DNA of 64,000 bases, from contig CP099843.1 in NCBI GenBank assembly GCA_030062745.1, forward strand, positions 2,791,001-2,855,000, written 5' to 3'. Under the pieces are notes generated by a model, which was given only the letters and a program-made list of their open reading frames with translations, was not told the DNA's origin and did no database searches. Shown here one piece after another: positions 20,001 through 30,255 of the stretch. This DNA is from Capitulum mitella (Eukaryota; Arthropoda; Thecostraca; Pollicipedomorpha; Pollicipedidae). Numbering within the stretch: the stretch's first letter is position 1; every line of letters starts with the position of its first letter. Position numbers and translations under genes: made by a program.

Positions 20001-23000
20001 AGTCGTATTGCTTAACCTAACTTTCGAAAGGCAAAAGTTTTGGTTAGTGCAACATGACCATGAGATGAGACGGCCATGGACCAATCGTGGACCGTCGCTC
20101 TGTTCCTGATATTAGATGCTGAGAAATATATTTTCGTCTGTTTCGGTTTGGGGATAACTGGTCACTTGCAGTGACTGTCACTCGGGTTCAACTGCAGCAT
20201 TTTAAACTGGCCATAAAACATATCTGATAATAAGTGCTTGGAACGTGATTCCGCGTGACTGACCTTGGCTCTACGCTCGACTTTGTCTCTTGAGATGTTT
20301 GATAATTAATGAGCAAACGTTTTCATTCACTTCGTCCCCATTACGGATCGCTCAAAAGGCGGTCACCTTCAAGCTGCGTTACTCCCTTGTAGGTTTCTCC
20401 AACGGGCGTTCAAAGTCCCTCCCTTTCAGCCGTTTTTTTCTCGTCAAAGGCTGGCAGGCGTTCGCGCGGCTCACCTCGACGCCTCCGTGCAAGTTTTCGG
20501 CGCTGAACGTGAACCGGACGCCGCGGTGGCTGGGCGGCAGGCCGGCCGCGTCCCGCTGGGAGCGGATTCTCTCGTAGATGGCGCTGGTGGAGGGCGCGCG
20601 CGACAGCCACTGGCTGGCGTCGGCTGTCGCGAACCCTGTCGATGGTCGCATGCTGGGCGGGCCGGCTGCGGGCAGACAGGGCGTCAGGCCGGGGGGGGGG
20701 GGGGGGGGAGGAGCAGGCGCGACTGCTGCGAAACCCCGCAGGCGGCGACCGTTAACAAGTTCCCGAGTCGTTTGATTAATCCGGCCGCCTCGAGTCGTTG
20801 GCGCGAGGAGCGGCTTTGGCTCACCCGGAACCGTTGCACTGAGCGCGTCCCGGGTCCGACTGGGCTTGCGCCGGCCAGCTCGGCTGAAGTTTTCCCGGGA
20901 GGCTGTTATTTCAGCCTACCGAGCTTGCAAGCAAAGGCGGAACAGCTTGGCACGGATCGATGTAGCCAGGCAGTCGTCGGCGAGTGATATTTAATATCGT
21001 CAGCGAGGCACGCTTTTAACACATGCTAGATTGTCAACAATCTAAGAACACTGCGACAACGAAACCTCAGATGGTTGAGCAGAAACGCAGTCACAAGTAA
21101 CATAGCCGACAGTGGACAGTTTGAGTTAGGATGTCATGGCAAATCAGTATAGACTGTCCTTGACGCCACACAATATCATTATATCCTGAATTTTTATAAT
21201 TGCAATTTTTCGCAGATAGTGCCATTTTACGCCTTAAAGGCAGCTGTGACAGCTAAAGTGACATCTACTTCTAGTGGAAAAGACATTTAGAAACATTTAA
21301 GGAGCTTTGACATTTACGGAGTTTAAGCGTCACATCAGGCACATCTAAAACTAATTTATGCTTGACTGGAAGTGCAACATATGACCTTGGTAAACTTTGC
21401 CATCATTTTGCTTAGAAAGACTGGTACTAGTAGCTATGCCTATTTTTACACGGATTTCTGCCGTAGGATATTTGTATTTTTTGATTTGTAAAAAAATGCG
21501 TTTCCAAATCGGTCCAAATCGACCTTCGACGTGACCGATTGAGGTACATTGAAGAGCTAAGATACCGAAATGTGCCGTGGCCAAGGTCATCACCGAGGGC
21601 GATCGATTACCGTTGAAATTAGCCGAATCGGCCCATTGATTGCATATTGTGTCGGAGTGTCCGTTGCACGGGAGCGTCTGACACCTCTCCCCCCAGCAAG
21701 TGGAACATGACGACATACCCTTACACCCACCGGGGTTATTTTACAAATGAACTGATCTTACTCCCGATTCCGGCGAGAAGGGAGGGGGTGGGAGCCACAC
21801 GCTCCGTGTGCCCTTCTGGCCGCGTTAGTGCATCGGGTCGTATACGTGTCATGTCAGCTTGACATCAAATTAAGAGCTCACGAATAAAATATACAGACTG
21901 GATTAGGAAAGATCTCCGTATCACCCATTTGAGATATTGAATAACTCGCACCAGTCACCAGTATTTTTTGGGCGCCCAATGATCCTGCAGTCGGTGCGCC
22001 CCTAAGCCCCAATAGCCAACCAACCAGTATTTTTGTCAGTCAGTCGCCAGGTTTTTGGTCATCTTCTACAACACAGGGGAGTGAGCGGGGGTACGACCCT
22101 TCATTCATTTCTAGGCTGATAGAGCATTGAAACAAAAGCGAGCGCTTAGCGTTGTCTGATGGTTAAACGAGGGCGCTAAGCCTGACCCTGTTAAATTTAA
22201 CGGTGTCGTCTGATTTCGATTGAATCCCATGGGACTGATTTTGTAGGGCACTTTTGAGGGGCCCAGAGCGATTTCTGACGAAGGGTAAAGACTGAAAACA
22301 CCGTTACTGTGCAATTCAGCGTTCCGATACCCCGTAATGCTCCCGAGGCCAATAAAAGGTCGAAAAATGTCAGTGATATCGGTTTACATTTAAACCTAAG
22401 ATGGCACTGACCCAAGTAAGGACCGAAGTGCGGAAGTCTCTGAAATCATGTGATCATGACATCATGACATCGTATAGACTACGCGTATAGACTAGTTTTA
22501 CGGGTTTAGCGGGGCACTAAACACGTTTCAGTTTATTTCAACCCGTGAATAGGATCGAATTTAGCGCAACATCACGCATATCGACCTGAATTTGTTGAAA
22601 TACAAGGCCAGCAAATTACCTGCGGGTATACATTTGGAATGACACTGGTTTTGCTAAAGCATGCGGTTTGGTAAACGCGACTCAGATCTCGCCAGAACCT
22701 CTGACTTGTGCTGCTGGACTGAAACGAATGAATTATATTCCTTAGTACTGAGGGTCAGTACTGGCACTTATCCGACTGCGATATTCCAGAAAGCTGCAAA
22801 CGCTCATTTATAGGAAGGATCCGGCGCAAAACTCAGAATTGTAGCTTGTGTGGAGAAATGTCATCAGTTGTCTCGTGTAAACGTTGATAAATTGAAGAGC
22901 AAGAGATGTTGTTCGGCAAGCTAAGCTCTCTTTGCCAGTTTGTCTAGATACACCTTGAGTTCAATGCAATTCTGACAACTCAGCAGGCTCGCTGTTGAGC

Positions 23001-25780
23001 TGCGTCGACCTCAGCAACATCACTGTATGCTTCCAGTGTCTGGGAATCCATCTCAACAACGTTAATGCTGCAAGACGATGCAAATCGTATGAAATGCACA
23101 TTCCATACGCTGTAAGAAATAGTTGCGCTGCATGTTTTAAACACTAGCAACATGGGTGAAATTACCTGCGGATATTCCTCATTAAGACTAAATACCGTAC
23201 GGCCCTTAAAGTGTCTTCAACAGGACGATGACTGCAACCGTACGAGAGCCAAAATGGCCGTTGACATGCTCTCAAGGAAGAGGTCATGGCCAAAACTGTG
23301 TTTAAGCATTAACCTAACACTTTTATCGAGCACGCAAAAGAGTTCAGCTCTCAGTTGTGCAGAATCCGAGAGCGATCAAAGCGGTCAATGTAGTGCAGCT
23401 TGTAAAAATCCTCAGGGGTTGCGCCAGTCCATAACACTGGCGGGGATGGTAAACACGCAGATTACTGAACAACCCCAGGCCCCAAATCGCCAGCTTGAGT
23501 CCCGTCATCTCTTCCTGCAACAACTTTGTGCTCGGGCTGGTTTAAACTTTTGCTTCGTTCACAGAGATTCCCTGAGGTGGGGTTCCGTATGGACGGCTCC
23601 CCCTCGTGCCGCCCCCCCCCCGCGCGCGGCGCACCGCCGTTCTCACCGCGCCTGGTGAGCAGCTCGGGCGCACTGACGGCGCCGTCGCTCTCGTCCTGGC
23701 TGTCGGCCGTCCCCGCCGAGCCGTAGCCGGAGACGTAGCGCGGCCGGCCGCGCAGCGCGCCGCGGCCGTCGCGCGGCAGCGAGTTACTCCGCGGCCCTGC
23801 GGCGGCCAGCTGCTGCGGCCGCGTGCGGTGCGCCAGCGGCGGCCGCCCGGCCACCACCGCCTCCGAGTCGGACGCGTAGTCGAGCGAGGCCGTGCGCCGG
23901 CGCATGGCGCTCAGCCGCTTCATCGTGTCCGTGTAGCGCAGCGGGTACTGCAGCGACGACGTCTTGAAGTTGGGCCGCATCGCCGGCGGCATGGAGAAGT
24001 CGCCGGCGTCGGCGTCGGTCATGGGCAGGCGCTGGTCGCTGTAGGTGCGCGTGACGCCGCGGCCGCGCTCGGGGCCCCGGCCGCGGCCGCGCGGGTGGCC
24101 GCCACCGCGCGGAAGGCTGCCGTAGCCGCCGCGCCGCGCCGCCGCGTACAGCGACTCCACGTTGCCGGCCAGCGAGTCGAGCGGCCCGCCGTGCACGCGC
24201 TCGGCGAGCGATTCGAGCGTCTTGGGGTAGGCGCGGTCGTAGGGCGAGTAGAGCGGCTGCGAGCCCCGCGGCTGCTCGGTCACCACCGGCGGCGGCGGCT
24301 GGTACGAGGCCACCGAGCTGGCGTCGCTGTGCCACGAGTCGCTCGGCGGCAGGCTGCGGCTCGGGGCGGCCGTCGCGAACTGCGAGCGCCGCGCCCGGCC
24401 GTACGCGTCCGCGTACGAGGGCGTCTGCGCGCCGCCGTCGCGGTGCACCAGCGAGCGCGTGTAGCCGTACGGCGGCTCGTCGGCGCTGCGCTGGCGGCGC
24501 GGCGGCAGCGGCGGCGGCGCCGTCGACGGCGGCGGCGGCGCGCGCTCCGCCTCGTCGGCGTCGTCGTCGAGCTCCTTCTTGATGACGACCACCGGCGGCG
24601 GCTTCGGCTCGAGCCGCGCCAGCGGCGGACTCTCGGCGCCCGGCTGGTAGCGCCGCTGCCGCGTGGTCAGCACCAGCCGCCTCGGGATGGACATGATGAT
24701 CACCACGTCGTCCAGGCCCATGCGCGTCACGTCGACCAGGTTGACGGCGAGCACCTCGTCGCCGACGCGCAGGCAGCCCGAGTTGTAGACGGCCGACTCG
24801 AGCGCGATGCGCGAGACGAACACGCCGTCGGCGCGGTCGGCGCCGTTGCCCTCGCGGATGTAGAGTCCGAGCGTCTGGCCGGGCCGCTTCACGATCTCCA
24901 CGAACTGGATCGTGTGCCGGGCGTCCTGCGGCGGGAGCGAAATGATGAGTGGACGGTGACAGTGGAGACTGCTTGGACGCCGAACGCTCGTTGGGTAGGG
25001 ACGCTGGCTTCCAGAGGGACGGCCGTCACGTTAAAAAGCCGTGTTGTAATCGGTGCAAAACAGAGAGCTATCCGCTGGTTATAAGATTAGCAGAATTGCA
25101 TGTCAAAACAGAAATACGGGAATGTTCGCACGGACATTGTTTGGGCAAAGTCACACCACTAATTATGATAATTGCGTGATGATGATGCATTATACCCAGA
25201 CAAAATGGCTGGGGCTGAATTTTGTGGACCTGGAAAAAGTGATAGGCAACAAACATGCCTGTCAACACAAGTGATATGTTTTACGCAGAATGATCGTTTT
25301 GTGTCGGCTTAGTCCCAGGAATCATGGTTGCTTATTGCTGTAACAACGCTGCATGCGGAACAAGTCGTAATGCATTAATTATCCACAAAACTCCGTTATT
25401 TCCTTGTTATTTGCAGGACAGTTTACGCGGAACTTCAGAACATTAATGAACATCGGAAATCCAAACCCAAGAGCATCCAAATCCAACAGTCACGTCCAAA
25501 ATTAGGACAGCAATAAGCAGGAAGTTGGCATGTCGTGTTAGGGTAGCATTGTGATTGCGGGTCTGCCGGAAATGGTCAATAGCCTGGTGCCCCATGTTTG
25601 GAAGCCACTGTGCAGCGGCAATTCAAGCTTTAACGCTTATACTTCTATGAACATAGCTTTACGATAGTGCTAGCATGCGTTTAAATGCCATATAGCATGC
25701 CGCAAGGGAAGATTTCTCCACGTACAACAAGACTCAGGTAGCGTTAAAATGGCCAAATACGAGAGCTATGTCCGGAGTCG

Positions 25781-25832
<52 letters not shown>

Positions 25833-28800
25833 ATGTAATTGTATATATGTGTATGCAACTTTTTTCATGCCATTTTGTAAACCTGGTAACATGCATCACA
25901 GAGCAGACTGCCATTGTACGGTAATATCAGTAGGTTACGAATCTGTTTAAGTAACCATATTATAAATGAGCATGAGAATGAACGCATCTGGGATGGACTA
26001 TTTATAGAGACGTTAAACGGATGTTAGGAGACCTGAGGGTAGTCGAAGGAACGTGGCCATCGAAAGTGCCCCACAAAAGTGAAAGTAATGCTAGGACAGG
26101 ATTATTTGCAAACCATAGGCTGATGACCGAGATGGGCTTGGTTGTTGGGGGAAATATGTTTCAGCCCGCGCGGATTAACTCATGGTTTTTAGGTGAAATA
26201 ACATGGGTAAGCATGGAGCCTTATCACGGCCAACCAGACCGAAGCGAGGCCCAGCATTCCCATGTGTCCCGCAGTATCAGAGCGAAGGGCAGCAGCTCAC
26301 TACATGGGCGGCGCTCGGACGCAATGGGCGCGAGTCTTTATATTGGCGGCTAACCATAAAAAGACCCAGGGAGTATCTAGAAAGCAAGAATTTTGAATTT
26401 GCTTTAGATGAAGAAAGGTAGACGAGTACCTACACGTTTGCATAAGCTCCGATATCTGAAGGATTTTTGCAAAGTCCTAAGATTTTCTTGAAGAGCTCGA
26501 AGTATTTGGCCATAATGCACACTTTTGTCACTAGATGCCTCTGTTGTAAAACGCCTGGCTTGGTAGCCTGACCCGCAAAAGGTGACGTTCACAAGCATAG
26601 GAAAGTGAATCGACTCCGTTGTTGACGGCACATAGATGTGAGTGATCTTAAAAGAACATCGTTATGGTGCAAAAAGGCCTGGGCTCTAAATGCGACGCTG
26701 AGAGTGCTAATGGTAATTCATCTGTCTGGACCAACTTAGGCTAGTTTGTTCGAACACCACGGCAGGGAGAGAAGATTACTTGCAGCGATTAAACCGAACA
26801 GCGCGTTCTTTTTATTGAATGAACCGTGCAGCCAAACCGCACCTGCATGGAGAGAAACCGCGTGGCGATCTCGTAGGCCTTCTTCGAGAGCCGATGGGGG
26901 TCGAGGATGCGCACGAGCATCTCGCCTCGCTTTTCGACCGCCTGCAGCGCCGCCGCTGTGGACGCGTCCAGGTCGTTCTCCACCGTCTCGATCTGACGGA
27001 ATATCTCCGTCGAGATACCGCTGACCTGGAAATGTTCGGAAATCCCGTGAGAAGTGCATCAAACGCCACGAGCCCGAACCAACGTCAGCGACACGAGGGA
27101 GTGGACCCGAGACCGCGTACCTGTGACGGCGGGAGATGACAGTGTTGATCGCCTGTTGAGACACTGAAGCCATGAAGAAGACAGTGGTCCGTAAGTGGGT
27201 TCGCAAAACATTGGTGTGTCAGGTTCTACGTAATTGTTCTTGCTTGTCGTTAAGGACCTTCAAAGCAGATCACGCCAAAAGTGCAGCGAAACTAGGTGTT
27301 AACCAACAAAATGTTTCAGTTTTAGCATGCAACGTGCAAAAAACGTACTGTCTAGATTAGGCTGTATCCAAAGACAAGTAGATTTGGGCATTCAGGTAAA
27401 CGTATATTGATGCATCATAAACTGATGAATAATGTATGACATGTATTTTGACATCATGAATTGAATTGCTATTTCTAATAGTTTAAATCTAGGCAGCACC
27501 TGGACGGGTGTTGAATCTGGTGCATCATCAGACTGCATCATCAGCGCACACTTGCGCCAACATAAGCGCCAAATTTAAGGGGTGCAGTAAAACTACCAGC
27601 GAATGCGTTATCATAGAATCTTGCAAATATTAAGAACATTTAAGTAATAATGAACACGCGATTGAAATTATGGCTTCATTATGACTCAAGGGATTCGTTG
27701 ACTTTTCGCATACTTTCGCAAAACCTTATTTTTGCCTTAAAAATCGGGAAACTGTGAATGAAACACTTGATCATTAGCTCCCCACTTCCACCTACCGATC
27801 GCCATCGGGGCGCGACAAGACCAATCTCTCCCCGCACAGCGGCAAGGTCCACCTATCAGGACAAGAGCATCCTCGAGGTGCCTGCCCTTTTCCGGTTATC
27901 TCTCCGTGACCGGGCACGCTCGTCACGTCCGGCGCGGTCCGTCCCGGGCACGTAAAGCCGTCAGCGCGCCCAGTAAAGGGCCGGGCCCCGCAGCGACACG
28001 CAGCCCGGGCGCCGCAAACGACACCGGAGCGCCACCACTGTCCCAGGGCACCTCGCGGGGAAAGATTGCGCTATATTTCAACGCTCCGCGTGCCGGACCA
28101 ATCTTGCCGGACAGCTCGGCTATGCATTTTGCACCACCACCGCACGCATGTTACGGTGGGCGAAAGATTCCGCCGAAACAAGAGTAACTGAAGAAACACG
28201 CTGTACCTTGGATGTAATTTCCATGTTGGTAAGTTGTTTTGTTTTCTGCCAACGTGTTATCTAGACACAGTTTGAGTAGAAAGTCTGGTCTTTGCTATGG
28301 TCTAAGACACTTGGCCAGTTTACACCACCACATAATGGAGTCACAGCCGCAATATGGAGAAGCGGATAATTTATCGACTTATGTGAGAATTATTAGAAAT
28401 GAGTTAGATGCAATTTCAGTGACAAAATTCAATAACAAACATTACGCTTGTTGATAAGATGGGTTTTTGGGTCTCATCAGATTCGCTTAGCGTAGCGATA
28501 CTTTCATTGGTTTCATCGTCACGTTGTAACAGCGTCTTTTCCTTTAAAACGTGTCTTTTGAACTGGCAAAAGTCTTGACAAAAATTGCACCAATGCGTCG
28601 ATGTTTACCGACACCCTAGGTGATTGTTTCGATGTCACTCCCAAAAAGTGGTAGCTGGCGACTTTTTGTAGCATTTGAGAAAAACTGGCATTTGCGCGAG
28701 ACATTTGTTGGTCATTTTATGGATATGAAGATCTTAGAGAACGGAAATGCCTCTTCCGTTTGATAGACAAAATGAGTGAGACGCCAACGCCGCGAATTGA

Positions 28801-29173
28801 CGGGTGAGGCGGCGAGGAGCCTGACGCAGTATGGAATGTTTAATGTTTAGGTGAATTTTTGCTCGTCCTGCCACTGAGTTTTCTGTCTTGTCACCGTGAT
28901 ACCAGGCCTTAACATGACGGCATAATCAACGTTAGAACCAACGGCATGAAGAACACCACCTACTTCCCATATTGCAGCCTTTACCTTCCTGAAGTCTTTT
29001 TGTACCACCATCTGTGGCATGCCGCTGCCCGAAGGACCCTGCTGGGTCAGACCTTGCTGTTGCTGCTGCTGCTGCTGTTGCTGCTGTTGCTGCTGCTGTT
29101 CCTGCTGGTGGTTGTGTCGCGGCGATCGGCCCATGTCCACCGGCTGGTCACTGCCATCCTGAGAAAGGGACAT
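13260..29173 (-). CDS. RhoGAP100F: Syd-1 / RhoGAP100F orthologue, gene span (at least nine exons)
   Basis: Exons on the - strand give, in order: a polyQ-bearing N-terminus, a conserved leader helix, a PDZ domain, a long Ser/Pro/Arg-rich linker, a C2 domain, a RhoGAP domain and an acidic disordered tail. This PDZ-C2-RhoGAP order is unique to Syd-1 (fly RhoGAP100F). SYDE1/2 of vertebrates have C2-RhoGAP only. In flies and worms the protein marks nascent presynaptic active zones and recruits partners such as Neurexin and Liprin-alpha; its GAP domain acts on Rac/Cdc42-type GTPases. Exons called: 29158-28985, 27025-26843, 24925-23647, 20665-20475, 17883-17579, 17201-16491, 15667-15507, 14652-14454, 14036-13260. 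All junctions agree in phase except exon 4 to 5, and the last exon has one frame break. A 5' exon and the promoter were not found. Confidence 0.9.
14454..14652 (-). CDS. RhoGAP100F: Syd-1 exon 8: C-terminal half of RhoGAP
   Basis: 199 bp, acceptor GCCGCTAG (AG at 14653-14654), donor TCAG|GTAATG at 14454. Reads [10 protein letters not shown], then [16 protein letters not shown], then AICFGPVLM and [11 protein letters not shown]. The Asn in '[10 protein letters not shown]' is the conserved residue of the 'N-x-(A)..FGP' motif that contacts the GTPase. Joins exon 7 in phase 0 and leaves one base for exon 9. The downstream intron (14037-14453) is GC-rich and short. Confidence 0.9.
15507..15667 (-). 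CDS. RhoGAP100F: Syd-1 exon 7: middle of RhoGAP
   Basis: 161 bp, acceptor TTCGGCAG (AG at 15668-15669), donor CGG|GTAGGT at 15507. The first two bases complete the Gly codon begun in exon 6. Reads [14 protein letters not shown], the canonical RhoGAP 'LK.(Y/F)(L/F)RELPEPL' block with its conserved Lys and Arg, then [20 protein letters not shown]. The flanking introns (14655-15506 and 15670-16490) are AT-rich, with nothing else recognised. Confidence 0.93.
16491..17201 (-). CDS. RhoGAP100F: Syd-1 exon 6: C2 domain and start of RhoGAP
   Basis: Reads [20 protein letters not shown], then the C2 domain ([61 protein letters not shown]), then the RhoGAP start ([47 protein letters not shown]). The Arg of 'GLYRLCGSA' is the catalytic arginine finger, so GAP activity is expected, unlike worm SYD-1 where it is missing. 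Donor ACAG|GTGGGG at 16491. Two acceptors fit: CCGCCAG before 17201 (phase matching a GTACGC donor in exon 5) or CTTGTAG before 17229 (phase 0, adding nine codons). The former is used here. Confidence 0.92.
17579..17883 (-). CDS. RhoGAP100F: Syd-1 exon 5: Ser/Pro-rich linker before C2
   Basis: Acceptor TTCATTACCACAG (AG at 17884-17885). The open frame reads [20 protein letters not shown], then [15 protein letters not shown], an Ala/Pro-rich stretch, then [20 protein letters not shown] and SVLNINPA. The donor G|GTACGC at 17579 joins exon 6 in frame (NINPA-VTVPLSP). The frame needs two bases from the previous exon, but exon 4 ends in phase 0, so a small exon between them or a different exon-4 end is required. 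Domain content is low-complexity; assignment rests on position, open frame, splice sites and codon bias. Confidence 0.6.
17886..20474 (-). other. Syd-1 intron 4 with degenerate hexamer arrays
   Basis: A 2.6 kb intron. Two blocks of imperfect GATTCCGACTCC-type hexamers lie at about 18003-18071 and 18465-18543, about 400 bp apart in the same orientation. The rest is unique-looking DNA without a convincing ORF. A small missing exon is expected somewhere here because of the exon 4/5 phase mismatch. Confidence 0.5.
20475..20665 (-). CDS. RhoGAP100F: Syd-1 exon 4: linker
   Basis: 191 bp, acceptor CTGCCCGCAG (AG at 20666-20667), donor GAG|GTGAGC at 20475. The first two bases complete a codon with the one base left by exon 3. 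Reads [10 protein letters not shown], then [20 protein letters not shown], then [16 protein letters not shown]. This is part of the disordered linker between PDZ and C2. A C18 run (the + strand G run at 20691-20708) lies 24-41 bases upstream of the acceptor-proximal end of the intron. Confidence 0.8.
20668..23646 (-). other. Syd-1 intron 3
   Basis: A 3 kb intron. It contains the G18/C18 run next to the exon-4 acceptor and otherwise moderate-AT DNA. Short ORFs on both strands (up to 168 codons at 23152-23658, which overlaps the exon edge) show no family motif or codon bias of their own. Confidence 0.5.
20691..20708. repeat. G18 mononucleotide run
   Basis: Eighteen consecutive G on the + strand, hence C18 on the coding strand, inside the pyrimidine-rich region upstream of the Syd-1 exon-4 acceptor. 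Length is likely to vary between alleles and to be hard to sequence. Confidence 0.9.
23647..24925 (-). CDS. RhoGAP100F: Syd-1 exon 3: PDZ domain and linker
   Basis: 1279 bp, acceptor CCCGCCGCAG (AG at 24926-24927), donor GCG|GTGAGA at 23647, leaving one base. Begins [20 protein letters not shown], then [59 protein letters not shown] and [13 protein letters not shown]. The carboxylate-binding loop is TLGLYI. The identity to fly Syd-1 around 'IREGNGxDRxDGVF' is what fixes the gene call. After the PDZ domain comes about 330 residues of Arg/Pro/Ser/Tyr-rich linker with many candidate phosphorylation sites and [11 protein letters not shown] near the end. GC content is very high, and spurious long ORFs appear on the opposite strand. 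Confidence 0.95.
24928..26842 (-). other. Syd-1 intron 2 with (AT)n microsatellite
   Basis: A 1.9 kb intron containing an uninterrupted (AT)n run at 25783-25829. No other element or ORF is recognised. Confidence 0.6.
25783..25829. repeat. (AT)n microsatellite
   Basis: About 23 perfect AT dinucleotides inside a Syd-1 intron. Confidence 0.95.
26843..27025 (-). CDS. RhoGAP100F: Syd-1 exon 2: conserved N-terminal helix
   Basis: 183 bp (61 codons, phase 0 both ends), acceptor ACATTTCCAG (AG at 27026-27027), donor CAG|GTGCGG at 26843. Reads [20 protein letters not shown], then [20 protein letters not shown], then [14 protein letters not shown]. It matches the fly leader 'SGISSEIFRQIEAIEND..' and 'RRGEMIVRLLDP'. 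It is likely alpha-helical and directly precedes the PDZ domain. Confidence 0.92.
27028..28984 (-). other. Syd-1 intron 1
   Basis: A 2 kb intron. A GC-rich patch lies at about 27780-28180; the rest is AT-rich. No repeat, RNA gene or convincing ORF is seen. Confidence 0.5.
28985..29173 (-). CDS. RhoGAP100F: Syd-1 exon 1 (first visible): polyQ N-terminus
   Basis: Reads [20 protein letters not shown], a run of 14-16 Gln encoded by mixed CAG/CAA (about 29040-29106), GLTQQGPSG, then MVVQKDFRK and the donor AAG|GTAAAG at 28985. The fly protein has a similar His/Gln-rich N-terminus followed by 'QDFRKV'. An ATG at 29171-29173 would give an in-frame start. However, the bases right after it (TCCCTTTCTCAG) form a good acceptor, so the exon may instead start at 29158 with the true start codon in an upstream exon. 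Both readings are in phase. Confidence 0.8.
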
Positions 29174-30211
29174 TAGGACGTTTAGTGTGGATGAACACGC
29201 TGCTGCAGATTTTTGTTTTTGTTTTTCATCCGCAGTCTAACGCAAGAAATAAGCAGACGTTTGCTCGTGCTCAGTGGTTTTTGTGACATCACCTGCAGGT
29301 GGAAACGAACCTTAGGAGGGCGAACGAAACCTTAGAACGTCCTTTTTCGAAAGAGACGTCGGGCGCTCAACGCCTCAGTGTGAGATGTCGCCACTGGCCC
29401 GGGTGGAACGGTCGCTGTGCGTAAGGGGCCAGACAACGGGACTTGGAACTGCAACCACTGGGCCCGAGTTCCAGACCGGACGTCTGGATTAGAGAGTTCA
29501 GAGACCAAAGCCGTCAGCCGGCATGGGGAGGGGATGCGGGAGGGGGAGAAGGGGGTTCTGGCCGTGTTTTGGCACGATGCAGATCCTCCGGCAATATCAG
29601 TTTCAGGTCTTGAGGAAAATGACTACATGTTTCGAAACATTTGGGCATCTGAGTCAAGACTCTCGCATCAAGCTGTTCTTGGCATGATATCTGACCTCTT
29701 CGCTACTCATTTCAACACACTGCGGCATCGTTGATAAATTCGTCACTGCAAACGTTTGTCTGGCCCACGGAAACCGGAAGGGTTCATCAAAATTTGGGTA
29801 GCAGATGTTCGATTCTGAAATATAGGGGTTGCTTTCCGTGAGAGATACAAATCGACGTTAACTCGCTTGAAGTGGGTCAGTTTTGCTCGCATTTGTCAAA
29901 ACTGGCAAGCCAGACGAAGCTGCATACTGAACCGATTATGTGAGGTCAGTGGCCTCGCCTCGTCCCTGAGGGGTACATCGGCTGGTCGACCCCGGGGGTC
30001 GTCGCCCGGCTGGCCCACGTCCAGCAGTCGCTCGGGAGTGATGCTCTCAGCCGCACGCAGCCCGTGTGTGTAAATCTGTTACAGGGAATGACGTCTTTCC
30101 CATTCACAAATGGATGATTATGAACAGAGAAGCTGTTGTAGCTAAGGAAGTATGGAGGGGTGCAGCGGTGAGGAGTCCTGGCGAATGATGCAAAGGATTG
30201 CTACCAGTATG

Positions 30212-30255
<44 letters not shown>

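Noticed and set aside
23606-25084. 492-codon + strand ORF opposite Syd-1 exon 3
   Set aside because: Antisense shadow of a GC-rich exon; Arg/Ala/Val-rich with no domain, while the - strand gives a clear PDZ domain and splice sites.
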